Positions 25,518 to 34,068 are shown, counted from the first letter of the stretch. The stretch: DNA of 64,000 bases from JBCCOW01 sp038749105 (GCA_038749105.1 JBCDIM010000013.1:1-64000), one strand, 5' to 3'. Numbers and translations are program-made. Notes: generated by a model from the sequence alone, not told the origin.

Positions 25518-25649
25518 ATGAAAACCTTCACGGCCCTCCTCGTCGCATCCGTGCTGACCCTCGTCGGCCCGGTCGCCCTCGGCGGCAGCTGCAACTGCTG
25601 CCCCGTCGGCTGCGACTGCGACACCTGCAACTGCAGCTGCTGCAAGTAA
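25518..25649 (+). CDS. Secreted metallothionein-like cysteine-rich mini-protein
   Basis: A 43-residue open frame with GGAAAGGA about 7 nt before its ATG. The first 25 residues form a signal peptide (MKTFTALLVASVLTLVGPVA). The mature peptide, about 20 residues, reads SCNCCPVGCDCDTCNCSCCK and contains nine cysteines in CxCC, CxC and CC arrangements, the pattern of metallothioneins, here with an export signal. A stem-loop at 25671-25699 follows the stop. I know no named family that fits. Coding status is supported by the ribosome-binding site, the well-formed signal peptide and the terminator. Confidence 0.68.
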   Translation: MKTFTALLVASVLTLVGPVALGGSCNCCPVGCDCDTCNCSCCK

Positions 25650-25670
25650 CCCGTAGCAGTCAAAACCACC

Positions 25671-25699
25671 CCGGCCCGTCGCTCCCCGCGGCGGGCCGG
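25671..25699 (+). terminator. Stem-loop terminator after the cysteine-rich genes
   Basis: The arms CCGGCCCGTCGC and GCGGCGGGCCGG pair over 12 positions (one G-U) around a short loop, 22 nt after the stop at 25649. No clear U-run follows. It lies between convergent genes (stops at 25649 and 25775) and could serve both. Confidence 0.5.
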
Positions 25700-25774
25700 C
25701 TTGCTTCCCCACCACCGCCCAATAGCCGGCGAGCTACGCTCGCCCGGCCCCCACGCCCACACCACGCCACACGC

Positions 25775-27172
25775 CTACAAAACAAACCGGCTCAGATCCT
25801 GGTCCGCCACCACCCCCGCGACCTGCTCCCGTACAAACGCCTCGGTGACGACCAGCTTTTTCTCGCCCCCCGCCACCCGTTCAGGCGCATCGAAGTTCAC
25901 TGTCTCAAACACCCGCTCCACGATCGTCATCAAACGACGCGCCCCGATGTCCTCCAGCCGGGCGTTCGCCTCCGCCGCCAGCTCCGCCATCGCCTCCACC
26001 GCACCGTCATCGAACCGCACCGTCAGCCCTTCAACGCCCAGCAGCGCCTCCTGCTGACCCGTCAACGCGTTGCTCGGCTCGGTCAAGATCCGCACAAACT
26101 CGTCCTTGCCCAGCGGACTCAACTCCACCCGGATCGGGAAACGGCCCTGCAGCTCCGGCATCAGGTCACTCACCGCCGCATCGTGGAACGCGCCCGCCGC
26201 CACGAACAGGATGTGGTCCGTGTGCACCACGCCGTACCGCGTGGTCACCTGCGAGCCCTCGACAATCGGCAGCAGGTCCCGCTGCACGCCCTGCCGTGAC
26301 ACATCGGGAGACCCTTTACCACCGGAGCTACTTCCGGGGGTCGCAACCTTATCGATCTCGTCCAGGAACACGATCCCCGACTGCTCCGCCCGCTCGATTG
26401 CCTCGCCCTGCACCTTGTCCTGGTCCAGCAGCTTGTCGGTCTCCTGCTCGATCAGCTGTTCCCGTGCCGCGGCGACCTTCATCTTCTTCGTCTCGGTCTT
26501 CTCCGGGATCAGCTTCTCGAACATCTCCGTCATGCTCGGGTCCATCTGGTCCAGCCCCATCCCCGAGAACATCACCTTCGTCGGCGGGCGACGGGTTAGC
26601 GTCAGCTCCACCTCCTTGTCATCGAGCGCCCCCGACGCGACCCGCTCGAGAAAACGCTGGCGCACCCGCTGCTTGCGTTCGATGCTCTCGGCCGTAGAGA
26701 CAAACCCGCCGTTCGACGCACCCTCGCCGCCCGGCCCCTCGTCCCCCGCGTCTTCCGTCCCTGGCAGCATCAGATCGACCAGCCGCTCGTTCGCCGCCTC
26801 CGCCGCCCGCTCCCGCACCGCCTGGCCCTGCTCCTCCCGCACCATCGCCAGCGACTGATCGACCAGGTCGCGGATCATCGACTCGACATCCCGGCCGTGG
26901 TACCCCACCTCCGTGAACTTCGACGCCTCGACCTTGATAAACGGTGCCCCGGTCATCCGCGCCAGCCGCCGCGCGATCTCCGTCTTCCCGACGCCCGTCG
27001 GCCCCGCCATGATAATGTTCTTCGGCGTCACCTCCCGCGCCACCTCCGGCGACAACCGCTGACGCCGCCAGCGGTTCCGGATCGCCACCGCCACCGCACG
27101 CTTCGCCTCCGCCTGGCCGATCACATACCCGTCCAGGTGCTCCACGATCTGCTTCGGCGTCAGGTCTTCCAT
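25775..27172 (-). CDS. hslU: ATP-dependent protease ATPase subunit HslU
   Basis: A 465-residue AAA+ unfoldase. It starts MEDLTPKQIVEHLDGYVIGQ, with Walker A in MAGPTGVGKTEIARRLA, the pore-loop region in FIKVEASKFTEVGYHGRDVE, an I-domain (about 110-240), Walker B in SGIVFLDEIDKVA, sensor 1 around HTDHILFVAAGAFH and sensor 2 in EDIGARRLMTIVERV. The C-terminal VVADQDLSRFVL is the tail that docks into HslV. HslU unfolds substrates for the HslV peptidase in the cytoplasm. hslV is not adjacent, which is unusual, because the two normally form one operon. The gene is divergent from the pil operon across a 269-nt spacer (27173-27441) that shows no repeat or RNA I can recognise and probably holds both promoters. 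Confidence 0.97.
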   Translation of the reverse strand: MEDLTPKQIVEHLDGYVIGQAEAKRAVAVAIRNRWRRQRLSPEVAREVTPKNIIMAGPTGVGKTEIARRLARMTGAPFIKVEASKFTEVGYHGRDVESMIRDLVDQSLAMVREEQGQAVRERAAEAANERLVDLMLPGTEDAGDEGPGGEGASNGGFVSTAESIERKQRVRQRFLERVASGALDDKEVELTLTRRPPTKVMFSGMGLDQMDPSMTEMFEKLIPEKTETKKMKVAAAREQLIEQETDKLLDQDKVQGEAIERAEQSGIVFLDEIDKVATPGSSSGGKGSPDVSRQGVQRDLLPIVEGSQVTTRYGVVHTDHILFVAAGAFHDAAVSDLMPELQGRFPIRVELSPLGKDEFVRILTEPSNALTGQQEALLGVEGLTVRFDDGAVEAMAELAAEANARLEDIGARRLMTIVERVFETVNFDAPERVAGGEKKLVVTEAFVREQVAGVVADQDLSRFVL

Positions 27173-27441
27173 CGCCGCACTCTAGCGAATCCACCCTCGC
27201 CCCAACGCCCGGCCGTACCGGTCGTGACGGTCGCACCGCCCACGCCGACGCTGCCGCCCAGGCAGTTCCGATAAACCCCGCCGGCCCCCCAACCCGCGGT
27301 TAAGCCCGCCTCACCCTCAGTCGATCCTCATACCAAGCCTTGGCACTGCTGCGCCCACGGTCTCCCCCCACCCGCAGCCCCACCCGCAGCAGCCCCCTGG
27401 CGCAGTACCCCGGCCCCCACTCGGCCCCCCGGACCACCCCC

Positions 27442-28632
27442 ATGGCCTTCGGCATCACCAAAACCCGCCTCTCGCCCATCGCCGTCGATTTCGGGGCCGA
27501 CCAGCTCAAGCTCCTCCAGTTCGAACGCGGCAGCGAGGACAAGCTCGTCGCCGCCGCCTGCCACGTCCTGCCCGAAGCCGCCCGCCAACACCCCGCCGAC
27601 CGACGCGCCGCCCTCGCCGACGCCCTGCCCAACCTCCTCCGCAACCACCCGTTCCGCGGCAAGCGCGCCTTCATCTCTATCCCCGCCTTCCAGACCCTCG
27701 TCCTCCACCTCGAGCTGCCCGGCTCCGACAACGCCGACCTCGAGTCCCAAGCCAACCTCCACCTTCAGACCGAGCTCGGGCTCAACCCCGGCTCCATGGT
27801 CGTCCGGCACCACCACGTCGGCTCGGTCCTCCGCAACGGCAAGACCCACCAGGCCGTCGTCACCATCGCCGCCGACCGCGGCACGGTCATGGCCTACCTC
27901 GAGCTCGCCCAGGCCTGCCGACTCGAGGTCGCCGGCATGCACGCCGAGCCCCACTGCGTCGTCCGCGCCTTCAGCACCGTCTACACCCGACGTGCCGACG
28001 ACGCCAGCCGCGTCGCCGCCTACATCGACATCGGCTCCGCCACCACCAAGATCGCCATCGCCCAGGGCGACACCCTCCGCTTCGCCCGGTCCATCCACGC
28101 CGGCGGCGAACAGCTCACCCGGCAGTTCTGCAAAGAGCACCGCATCGACTTCATGGAAGGCCGACTCGCCCGTGTCGCCCAGGCCGCCGGGTCTGCCGTC
28201 TCCATCTCCGCCGCCACGTCCCACCTCATCCCCACCGGCAGCCCCCTCGCCGCACTCGCCGCCGCCGCTCCACCCGCCTCGCCGACCGTCACCGCAGACG
28301 ACCGGCGCACCGACTACCTCGACCAGCCCGAGCCCGACCACGAGTGCTACCACACCCTCGCCGACGAGCTCGGCCTCGCCCTCCGCTACCACGACGAGGC
28401 CTTCCCCGACCACCCCGTCGACGCCCTGGTCTTCTGCGGCGGCGAAGCCAACCACACCGGCCTCTGCCGCTCGCTCGCCCAACGCTTCGGGCTCCGCGCC
28501 CAACTCGGCGACCCGTTCGTCCGGCTCCAGCGCGGCCCCGACGTCAAGCCCTGCCCCGGCATCGACCCCTTCGCCCCCCAGCCCGGCTGGGCCGTGCCCT
28601 TCGGCCTCTGCGTCAGCGAAGCCAACCTCTAA
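27442..28632 (+). CDS. pilM: Type IV pilus assembly ATPase-like protein PilM
   Basis: A 396-residue protein with the actin/FtsA fold. I chose the ATG at 27442, where the conserved N-terminus begins (MAFGITKTRLSPIAVDFGAD, then LKLLQFERG). Other landmarks are RAFISIPAFQTLVLHLELPG, the phosphate-binding loop AAYIDIGSATTKIAIAQGDT, RSIHAGGEQLTRQFCKEH and a C-terminal DALVFCGGEANHTG. PilM forms the cytoplasmic ring that binds the N-terminus of PilN and organises the pilus or type II secretion inner platform. It is the first gene of a five-gene operon (pilM, pilN, pilO, pilP-like, pilB). Confidence 0.88.
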   Translation: MAFGITKTRLSPIAVDFGADQLKLLQFERGSEDKLVAAACHVLPEAARQHPADRRAALADALPNLLRNHPFRGKRAFISIPAFQTLVLHLELPGSDNADLESQANLHLQTELGLNPGSMVVRHHHVGSVLRNGKTHQAVVTIAADRGTVMAYLELAQACRLEVAGMHAEPHCVVRAFSTVYTRRADDASRVAAYIDIGSATTKIAIAQGDTLRFARSIHAGGEQLTRQFCKEHRIDFMEGRLARVAQAAGSAVSISAATSHLIPTGSPLAALAAAAPPASPTVTADDRRTDYLDQPEPDHECYHTLADELGLALRYHDEAFPDHPVDALVFCGGEANHTGLCRSLAQRFGLRAQLGDPFVRLQRGPDVKPCPGIDPFAPQPGWAVPFGLCVSEANL

Positions 28633-28660
28633 GCAGCCCACAAGAACGTTTTCCCCCGAC

Positions 28661-28693
28661 CGACACCCGATACCCGACACCCCAAACCCCACT
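28661..28693. repeat. Short degenerate repeat (CGACACCC type) before pilN
   Basis: CCGACCGACACCCGATACCC-like tandem units fill the 66-nt spacer between pilM and pilN, just before the ATG at 28699. It is probably related in kind to the 7-mer repeats at 29479 and 48391. Confidence 0.45.
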
Positions 28694-28698
28694 CCGCC

Positions 28699-29466
28699 AT
28701 GAACCAGCCCAACCAGAGCTTCCTCCCCGAAGACTACGTCGAGCAGCGCGTCGCCCGACGCACCATCCTCATCTGCGTCAGCCTCTTCACCATCGTGCTC
28801 GTCGCCGTCGTCGTCACCTGGTTCGTCACCGGCAGCCAGTCCCAGCAGGTCCGCGACCAGCTCACCGCCATCAACCAAGAGCTCGAGACCAAGGCCCTGC
28901 AGATCAAACAGATCGAGCAGCTACAGTCGCAGAAGCAGTCCATGATGACCAAGGCTCGGGTCACCGCCCAGCTCGTCGAGGCGGTCCCCCGGCCGATCCT
29001 GCTCTCCGAGCTCATCAACGCGATGCCCCCCAGCCTCACGTTCCAATCGATCGACCTCGAGACCAAGCTCGTCAAGCCCGCCCCCGTCCGCACCTCCCTC
29101 GCCAAGGCCAAACGCGACGCCACCGCCAAAGCCACCGACGAAGTCACCGTCCCCGACAAGGACGCCACCGTCACCCTGATCGGCCTCGCCCCCGCCCACA
29201 AGGACATCGCCGACTACCAGAAGACCCTCACCGACAACCCCCTGTTCTCCGCGGTCAACCTCGGCGGCATCGAGGCCATCAAGCTCGACGGCCGAGACAT
29301 GCTCGAATTCCGCCTCCAGCTCGACCTCAACCAGGACCTCGACCTGCAGCACCACGAGCCGCTCCGCCTCACCCGTCGCCCCGACCGCAACCCCCTGGGC
29401 GACCAATCCTTCGACGCCCAAGGCTCCGCCGTCATCCCGGTGACGACACCACCGGCAACCAACTAA
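28699..29466 (+). CDS. pilN: PilN-like inner-membrane assembly protein
   Basis: A 255-residue bitopic protein. A short cytoplasmic N-terminus (MNQPNQSFLPEDYVEQRVAR) should bind PilM. One membrane helix (TILICVSLFTIVLVAVVVTW) follows, then a coiled coil (VRDQLTAINQELETKALQIK) and a ferredoxin-like periplasmic domain with ILLSELINAMPPSLTFQSID. Position and layout match PilN of type IVa pili or GspL's C-terminal half. The C-terminal tail is Asp/Gln/His-rich and variable. The preceding spacer holds short tandem repeats. Confidence 0.82.
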   Translation: MNQPNQSFLPEDYVEQRVARRTILICVSLFTIVLVAVVVTWFVTGSQSQQVRDQLTAINQELETKALQIKQIEQLQSQKQSMMTKARVTAQLVEAVPRPILLSELINAMPPSLTFQSIDLETKLVKPAPVRTSLAKAKRDATAKATDEVTVPDKDATVTLIGLAPAHKDIADYQKTLTDNPLFSAVNLGGIEAIKLDGRDMLEFRLQLDLNQDLDLQHHEPLRLTRRPDRNPLGDQSFDAQGSAVIPVTTPPATN

Positions 29467-29478
29467 CGCCCCGATACC

Positions 29479-29507
29479 TACGCCCTACGCCCTAAGCCCT
29501 ACGCCCT
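29479..29507. repeat. Tandem 7-mer repeat (TACGCCC), family G
   Basis: Four tandem copies of TACGCCC, one of them TAAGCCC, in the pilN-pilO spacer, ending 17 nt before the pilO ATG. Confidence 0.75.
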
Positions 29508-29524
29508 CCAAACCCAGGCCCACC

Positions 29525-30076
29525 ATGCGATTCGGAATCCGCGAAGCCGTCTTCATCCTCGTCCTCATCGGCGTGCTCGCCACCACCTGGCTGTTCATCT
29601 TCCAGCCCCGCAACGAGCAGACCGAGGAGGCCCGCGCCGACATCCTCCGCAAGCAGCAGAAGCTCCAAGACCTCGAGGCCGCCACCGCCGCCTACATGGA
29701 CCTCGACGCCGAGATCAAGAAGCTCGCCACCGCCATCGCCGACTTCGAGCAGAAGCTCCCCGCCGACCACCGCGAAGCGAGCGTCGTCGGCGACGTCACC
29801 GACATCGCCCGGCGGCACCGCCTCGACGTCCGCCTCGTGAAGCCCGACAAGCTCATCCGTAACCCCCGCTACTCCGAGAAGCCCATCCGCATGACCATCG
29901 TCGGCGACTTCGACCGCTTTTACAGCTTCCTCCTCGACCTCGACAAGATGCCCCGCATCACCCAGACCCCGCAGATGGTCCTCGAACGCCTCGACGGCGA
30001 GCAGGACGGCATGATGGAAGCCAAGCTCACCCTCAGCATCTTCTTCGAGGGCGAAGCCGCCAGCGCTACCAACTAA
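29525..30076 (+). CDS. pilO: PilO-like inner-membrane assembly protein
   Basis: A 183-residue protein with one N-terminal membrane helix (AVFILVLIGVLATTWLFIF), a coiled-coil segment (RADILRKQQKLQDLEAATAA to about residue 75) and a C-terminal ferredoxin-like domain (IRMTIVGDFDRFYSFLLDLD, RITQTPQMVLERL). This is the PilO pattern, the partner that forms heterodimers with PilN between the inner and outer membranes. It is third in the pil operon, starting after repeat family G and followed by repeat family D. Confidence 0.88.
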   Translation: MRFGIREAVFILVLIGVLATTWLFIFQPRNEQTEEARADILRKQQKLQDLEAATAAYMDLDAEIKKLATAIADFEQKLPADHREASVVGDVTDIARRHRLDVRLVKPDKLIRNPRYSEKPIRMTIVGDFDRFYSFLLDLDKMPRITQTPQMVLERLDGEQDGMMEAKLTLSIFFEGEAASATN

Positions 30077-30082
30077 TCCCCA

Positions 30083-30110
30083 ATTTAGCCCCGGGTCAAC
30101 GACCCGGGGC
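30083..30110. repeat. Interspersed hairpin repeat family D, copy 1
   Basis: TTTA followed by a perfect 10-bp stem (GCCCCGGGTC, loop AAC, GACCCGGGGC). It lies in the spacer between pilO and the next gene of the operon, so it could attenuate rather than end transcription. Confidence 0.8.
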
Positions 30111-30165
30111 CCGCAGCGAGTCCGCTGTTCAACGACCACGAAACACTCCAACCCCGAGACTTCAA

Positions 30166-30981
30166 GTGAACCCCTCCTTCTTCACCAACCCCGAGCCGCC
30201 CAAAGACCCCCACGCCGACGAGCCCACGCCCGAGAGCGAAGCCCTGCCCGGCCTCGCCCCCGAGGCCCTGACCGACGAGGCCACGCCCGACGACGACCCC
30301 CAGTCCATGCCCCTGATGGCCGGCCTCGGCGCGATGGGCGGCAACAACGAGAACGCCGACCCCCTCGCCCTCGACGCCACCCCCAAGCCCAAGAAGCTCT
30401 CCCCCACCGTCCTCGCGCTCGTCACCGTCCTGGGCATCTCCGCCGCGGCCCTCTTCGCCATGAAGATGACCTCCGGCCCCCAGTCCGTCGACGCCTCCAC
30501 CGCCGACGCCATCGCCCAGATCGACTCCGCCCTCCAACGCTTCAGCAACCCCGACAAGGTCGCCGCCAACGACCCGCTCCACCCCGACAACCTCGAGGCG
30601 ATCTACAACACCAGCGACCTCATCGAGCAGTTCGACCTCGACCGCACCGAGAAGAACGTCCCCGTCAACGAGGTCCAGAAGAACCCGTTCCGCCTCGAAG
30701 CCCAGAAGGCCGCCGAACCTGTCGACCCCGACGCCGCCCTCAAGGCCGCGGAGGCCGCCCGCATGAAGGCCGAAGCCGAGAAGCTCGCCGCCATCCGTAG
30801 CGAGCTCCAGACCCTGACCCTCCAATCCGTCATGAACGGCCCTAACCCCATCGCCGTCATCAACGGTGACTTCCTCCGCGTCGGCGCCACCATCGGCTCG
30901 TTCAAGATCGCCCGCATCGACCGCCTCACCGTCACCCTCGAGGCCGACGGCACGTCCTACAAGCTCTCCGTCAAGCGCTAA
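30166..30981 (+). CDS. PilP/GspB-like membrane-anchored protein of the pilus operon
   Basis: A 271-residue protein beginning with GTG. The first 85 residues are acidic and Pro-rich and probably cytoplasmic. One membrane helix (TVLALVTVLGISAAALFAMK) follows, then a periplasmic part that ends in a compact beta domain: LQTLTLQSVMNGPNPIAVIN, GDFLRVGATIGSFKIARIDR and LTVTLEADGTSYKLSV. That ending (residues 215-271) is the homology-region pattern shared by PilP and GspB/GspC, which contact the secretin. Its place directly after pilO is exactly where pilP sits in type IVa operons. Sequence similarity is too weak for a firm name. Confidence 0.68.
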   Translation: MNPSFFTNPEPPKDPHADEPTPESEALPGLAPEALTDEATPDDDPQSMPLMAGLGAMGGNNENADPLALDATPKPKKLSPTVLALVTVLGISAAALFAMKMTSGPQSVDASTADAIAQIDSALQRFSNPDKVAANDPLHPDNLEAIYNTSDLIEQFDLDRTEKNVPVNEVQKNPFRLEAQKAAEPVDPDAALKAAEAARMKAEAEKLAAIRSELQTLTLQSVMNGPNPIAVINGDFLRVGATIGSFKIARIDRLTVTLEADGTSYKLSVKR

Positions 30982-31003
30982 TCCCACCCACCAGACCGAC
31001 CCA

Positions 31004-32803
31004 GTGGACTTCGACCTCGACCAACCCGCCGCCCCCGCAACCGCCGCCGCCCCCGCTGCGCCCGCGTCGCTCTTCGAGCCCACCAAGCCCCGGCCCCTCG
31101 GGCACGACGCCCTCGGCCAGGCCCTGGTCACCGCCAAGGCCATCACCGCCGCCCAGCTCGACGCCGCCCTGGCCGTCGCCCAACGCACGCCTGGCTCCCG
31201 GCTCATCGACCTCCTGCTCGCCGCCGGAGCCGACGCCGTCGCCGTCCAGACCGCCGCCGGCGCGTTCTTCGGCGTCCCCTTCCACGCCATCGCCGACGAC
31301 CAGCTCCAGTCGCTCCACAAGCCCGTCCACCGGCTCGGCCTCGACTTCTGCGTCGACAAGCAAGTCCTGCCCCTCCGGCCCGACGGCTCCCGCTTCCTCG
31401 TCGGGATCGTCCATCCCCAGGACATGATCACCCTCGACCACGTCCGCCACAAGCTCGGCCAGTCCATTAAGCCCGTCCTCATCACGCCCGCCGACGTCAC
31501 CCGCGTCGTCGAGTCCCTTCGTGACGACGACCCGCCGGACGAAGAGCTCGCGGTTGAAGACATCATCGCCGACATCGACGAAGACGACGTGGAAGTCGTC
31601 GAAGCGAAAGAAGAAGACCTCGACCTCGAGAAGATGGCCGGCGAATCGCCCGTCATCCGCTACGTCAACTACCTGATCTACGACGCGGTCAAGCAGGGGG
31701 CTTCCGACATCCACATCGAGCCCCAGGAGAAGAAGCTCCAGGTCCGCTACCGCATCGACGGTGTCCTCTTCGACGCGATGAACCCGCCCGCCCACATGAA
31801 GGCGGCCATCGTCTCACGGCTCAAGATCATGGCGAACCTCGACATCTCCGAGCGACGCCTGCCCCAGGACGGCCGCATCCGGGCCATGGTCCACGGCCGA
31901 AAGCTCGACCTGCGTATGTCCACGCTCCCCATGGTCCAGGGCGAAAAGGTCGTGCTGCGTATCCTCGACACCCGCTCCATCCAGGTCGACCTCGACGACC
32001 TGGGCATGTCCGACGACATGCTCGCGATCTGGAAAAACCAGATCAAAAACCCACACGGCATTATCCTCGTCACCGGGCCCACCGGCTCGGGTAAGACGAC
32101 GACGCTCTACTCGTCGCTCGGCCAGATGGACCGCGGCAAGCTCAACATCTCCACCGTCGAAGACCCCGTCGAATACCACCTCTCCGGCATCAACCAGACC
32201 CAGGTGCGCGACGACATCGGCATGTCTTTCGCCGCCGCCCTCCGCGCCCTGCTCCGGCAAGACCCCGACGTCGTCATGGTCGGCGAGATCCGCGACCAAG
32301 AGACCGCCAAGACCGCCATCCAGGCCTCGCTCACCGGCCACCTCGTCCTCTCTACCCTGCACACCAACGACGCGCCGTCCTCCGTCACCCGGCTGATCAA
32401 CATCGGCGTCGAGCCGTACCTGATCGGGTCGGCCGTCAACGCCTGCGTCGCCCAGCGTCTGGTGCGAAAGATCTGCCCGCACTGCGCCGAGCAGACCCCG
32501 CCCGACCCCAAGGTCGCCGACCACCTCGCCATGCACGGCATCGCCCCGGACCAGGTCTACGCCGGCACCGGCTGCGACAAGTGCCGCAACACCGGCTACT
32601 CCGGCCGGATCGGGCTCTACGAGATGCTGATCATGAACGACCAGCTCCGCGACCGCATCGCCGGCAACCCCAACGTCACCGAGTTCCGACGCATGTGCAT
32701 CGAGGGCGGCATGACCACCCTCCGCGAAGACGGCTTCGCCAAGGTCGCCGCCGGCCAAACCACCGTCGAAGAAGTCCTCCGCGTCACCGAAGCCACGATC
32801 TGA
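31004..32803 (+). CDS. pilB: Type II secretion/type IV pilus assembly ATPase, GspE/PilB family
   Basis: A 599-residue hexameric ATPase from GTG at 31004. The N-terminal GspE-like domain (LGQALVTAKAITAAQLDAAL) is followed by an acidic linker (EELAVEDIIADIDEDDVEVV). The ATPase domain has GASDIHIEPQEKKLQVRYRI, Walker A in VTGPTGSGKTTTLYSSL, the Asp box in STVEDPVEYHLSGINQTQV, Walker B in LRQDPDVVMVGEIRD and the His box in LTGHLVLSTLHTND. The zinc-binding CxxC pairs (ICPHCAEQ, CDKCRNTGYSGRIGLYE) are complete. It powers extension of a pilus or pseudopilus from the cytoplasm. No pilC, pilD or pilQ gene follows; a repeat hairpin ends the operon. Confidence 0.93.
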   Translation: MDFDLDQPAAPATAAAPAAPASLFEPTKPRPLGHDALGQALVTAKAITAAQLDAALAVAQRTPGSRLIDLLLAAGADAVAVQTAAGAFFGVPFHAIADDQLQSLHKPVHRLGLDFCVDKQVLPLRPDGSRFLVGIVHPQDMITLDHVRHKLGQSIKPVLITPADVTRVVESLRDDDPPDEELAVEDIIADIDEDDVEVVEAKEEDLDLEKMAGESPVIRYVNYLIYDAVKQGASDIHIEPQEKKLQVRYRIDGVLFDAMNPPAHMKAAIVSRLKIMANLDISERRLPQDGRIRAMVHGRKLDLRMSTLPMVQGEKVVLRILDTRSIQVDLDDLGMSDDMLAIWKNQIKNPHGIILVTGPTGSGKTTTLYSSLGQMDRGKLNISTVEDPVEYHLSGINQTQVRDDIGMSFAAALRALLRQDPDVVMVGEIRDQETAKTAIQASLTGHLVLSTLHTNDAPSSVTRLINIGVEPYLIGSAVNACVAQRLVRKICPHCAEQTPPDPKVADHLAMHGIAPDQVYAGTGCDKCRNTGYSGRIGLYEMLIMNDQLRDRIAGNPNVTEFRRMCIEGGMTTLREDGFAKVAAGQTTVEEVLRVTEATI

Positions 32804-32813
32804 CCCCACCCGC

Positions 32814-32867
32814 CTTTAGCCCCCGGCTCTGCCGGGGGGCACTTGGCGTACCGGATGCCTCACGCCG
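32814..32867. repeat. Interspersed hairpin repeat family D, copy 3, with conserved tail
   Basis: TTTAG, then a hairpin (CCCCGGC, loop TCT, GCCGGGG at 32821-32837), then a tail ending GGATGCCTCACG. The same layout, with a matching tail, is at 47009-47058. It lies between convergent genes (stops at 32803 and 32860) and just overlaps the end of the glycosyltransferase gene. Confidence 0.8.
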
Positions 32868-34068
32868 CCCGACGCCCGCCCCGCGTCTTCGGCTCTATCT
32901 GCGGCGTTGTCTCCACCCCAAGCAGCCGGTCATACACCGCCGCGACCTTCGCCATCCGCTGCGTAAAGCCATACTCCCGCACGACCCGCTCACGCGCCGC
33001 CGCGACCTGCGTCGCCACGTGCGAGCTCGGCCCGAGCAGACCCGATACCGCCCACGGCCAGTCCGCCTCGTGACGCCCCAGCAGCCGCCCACACCGGCCA
33101 CCATCCAACGCCTCACTCACCGCACCCACCGCCGTCGCCGCCACCGGCACTCCCACCGCCATCGCCTCCAGCAACGCGTTCGGCAGCCCCTCCGTCCGGC
33201 TGGGCAACAGCAACGCGTGCATCGCCTCTAGATACGTCTTCACGTCCCGCTGCCAGCCATGCCAGAACACCCGGCCGGTCATCCCCAACCGCTGCACCTG
33301 TTCCGTCAAACGCTTGCGCTCGGGCCCGTCACCAATCACGTGCAGCTCGACCCGCTCGTTCAGCTTCGCCAGTGTCGGCATCACTTCGATCGCCCGATCG
33401 ACACCCTTCTCCACGCTCAGCCGGGCGATCACGCCGAGCACCACCGCGTCTTCCGACATCCCCAGCGCCGCCCGTGCCTCGGCCCGACTCCGCGTCCGCT
33501 GATAGACCGACGTGTCGATCGCGTTCGGCAGGGGGGTCACCCGCTCCTCGTCCATCCCCAGCCCACGGCAGTGCTCGACCAGCTCGAGGCTCACCGCGAA
33601 CGCGTGGTCGTAACGCTTGATCGCGGGGTCGGCGATCTTGGCGTAGAGCCGGGTCTTCCAGGTGTCGCGTGTGAAGCCGTGCAGCGTTGTGATCAGCTTC
33701 ATCGGGTGACGCCGCCGCAGCAGCAGCCCCAGCACCTCGCTCTTGTAGTCGTGGGCGTGCCAGACCTTCACCCCGTCCCGCCGACAGATCTCCAGCAGGG
33801 CGGGCAAGACCCGCCAGTCCAACGGCCCCCGATCCGCGATCGACTCGAACGGACAACCTTCTTCCAAGGCGGTGCGTTGAAGCACCGCCAGCCCTGGGTC
33901 TTCCGGGTCCGCCAGGTACGCCGCCGACAATGCGTAACGTGCCGGGTCCATCGCCTTCGGTGACCGCAAGATCGTCTTGTCCGGGCCACCCCCGGCACCG
34001 TTCACCACCCGCACATGCAACACCCGCACCCCGCGCCCGTTCTTCATCGTTTCAACAGTGTTCAACAT
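32860..34068 (-). CDS. Glycosyltransferase family 4
   Basis: A 402-residue GT-B enzyme. I chose the ATG at 34068 because AAAGGA lies 7 nt upstream. An ATG at 34089 would overlap the previous stop (ATGA) and is possible through coupling. The N-terminal domain reads VRVLHVRVVNGAGGGPDKTI (donor-side Gly-rich loop) and TTLHGFTRDTWKTRLYAKI. The C-terminal domain has LGVIARLSVEKGVDRAIEVM, LHVIGDGPERKRL, VFWHGWQRDV and the ExFGLPxxE-type motif as LPSRTEGLPNALLEAMAVG. It retains the family's catalytic signature with the usual two acidic residues spaced by seven. It is last in the cluster with an O-antigen ligase, a radical SAM enzyme and a methyltransferase, so it probably builds a surface glycan. 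Confidence 0.9.
   Translation of the reverse strand: MLNTVETMKNGRGVRVLHVRVVNGAGGGPDKTILRSPKAMDPARYALSAAYLADPEDPGLAVLQRTALEEGCPFESIADRGPLDWRVLPALLEICRRDGVKVWHAHDYKSEVLGLLLRRRHPMKLITTLHGFTRDTWKTRLYAKIADPAIKRYDHAFAVSLELVEHCRGLGMDEERVTPLPNAIDTSVYQRTRSRAEARAALGMSEDAVVLGVIARLSVEKGVDRAIEVMPTLAKLNERVELHVIGDGPERKRLTEQVQRLGMTGRVFWHGWQRDVKTYLEAMHALLLPSRTEGLPNALLEAMAVGVPVAATAVGAVSEALDGGRCGRLLGRHEADWPWAVSGLLGPSSHVATQVAAARERVVREYGFTQRMAKVAAVYDRLLGVETTPQIEPKTRGGRRAA

Noticed and set aside
30085..31656. A 523-codon frame on the minus strand across the pilP-like and pilB genes
   Set aside because: It crosses two genes with recognisable domains and has a composition typical of antisense frames in GC-rich DNA.
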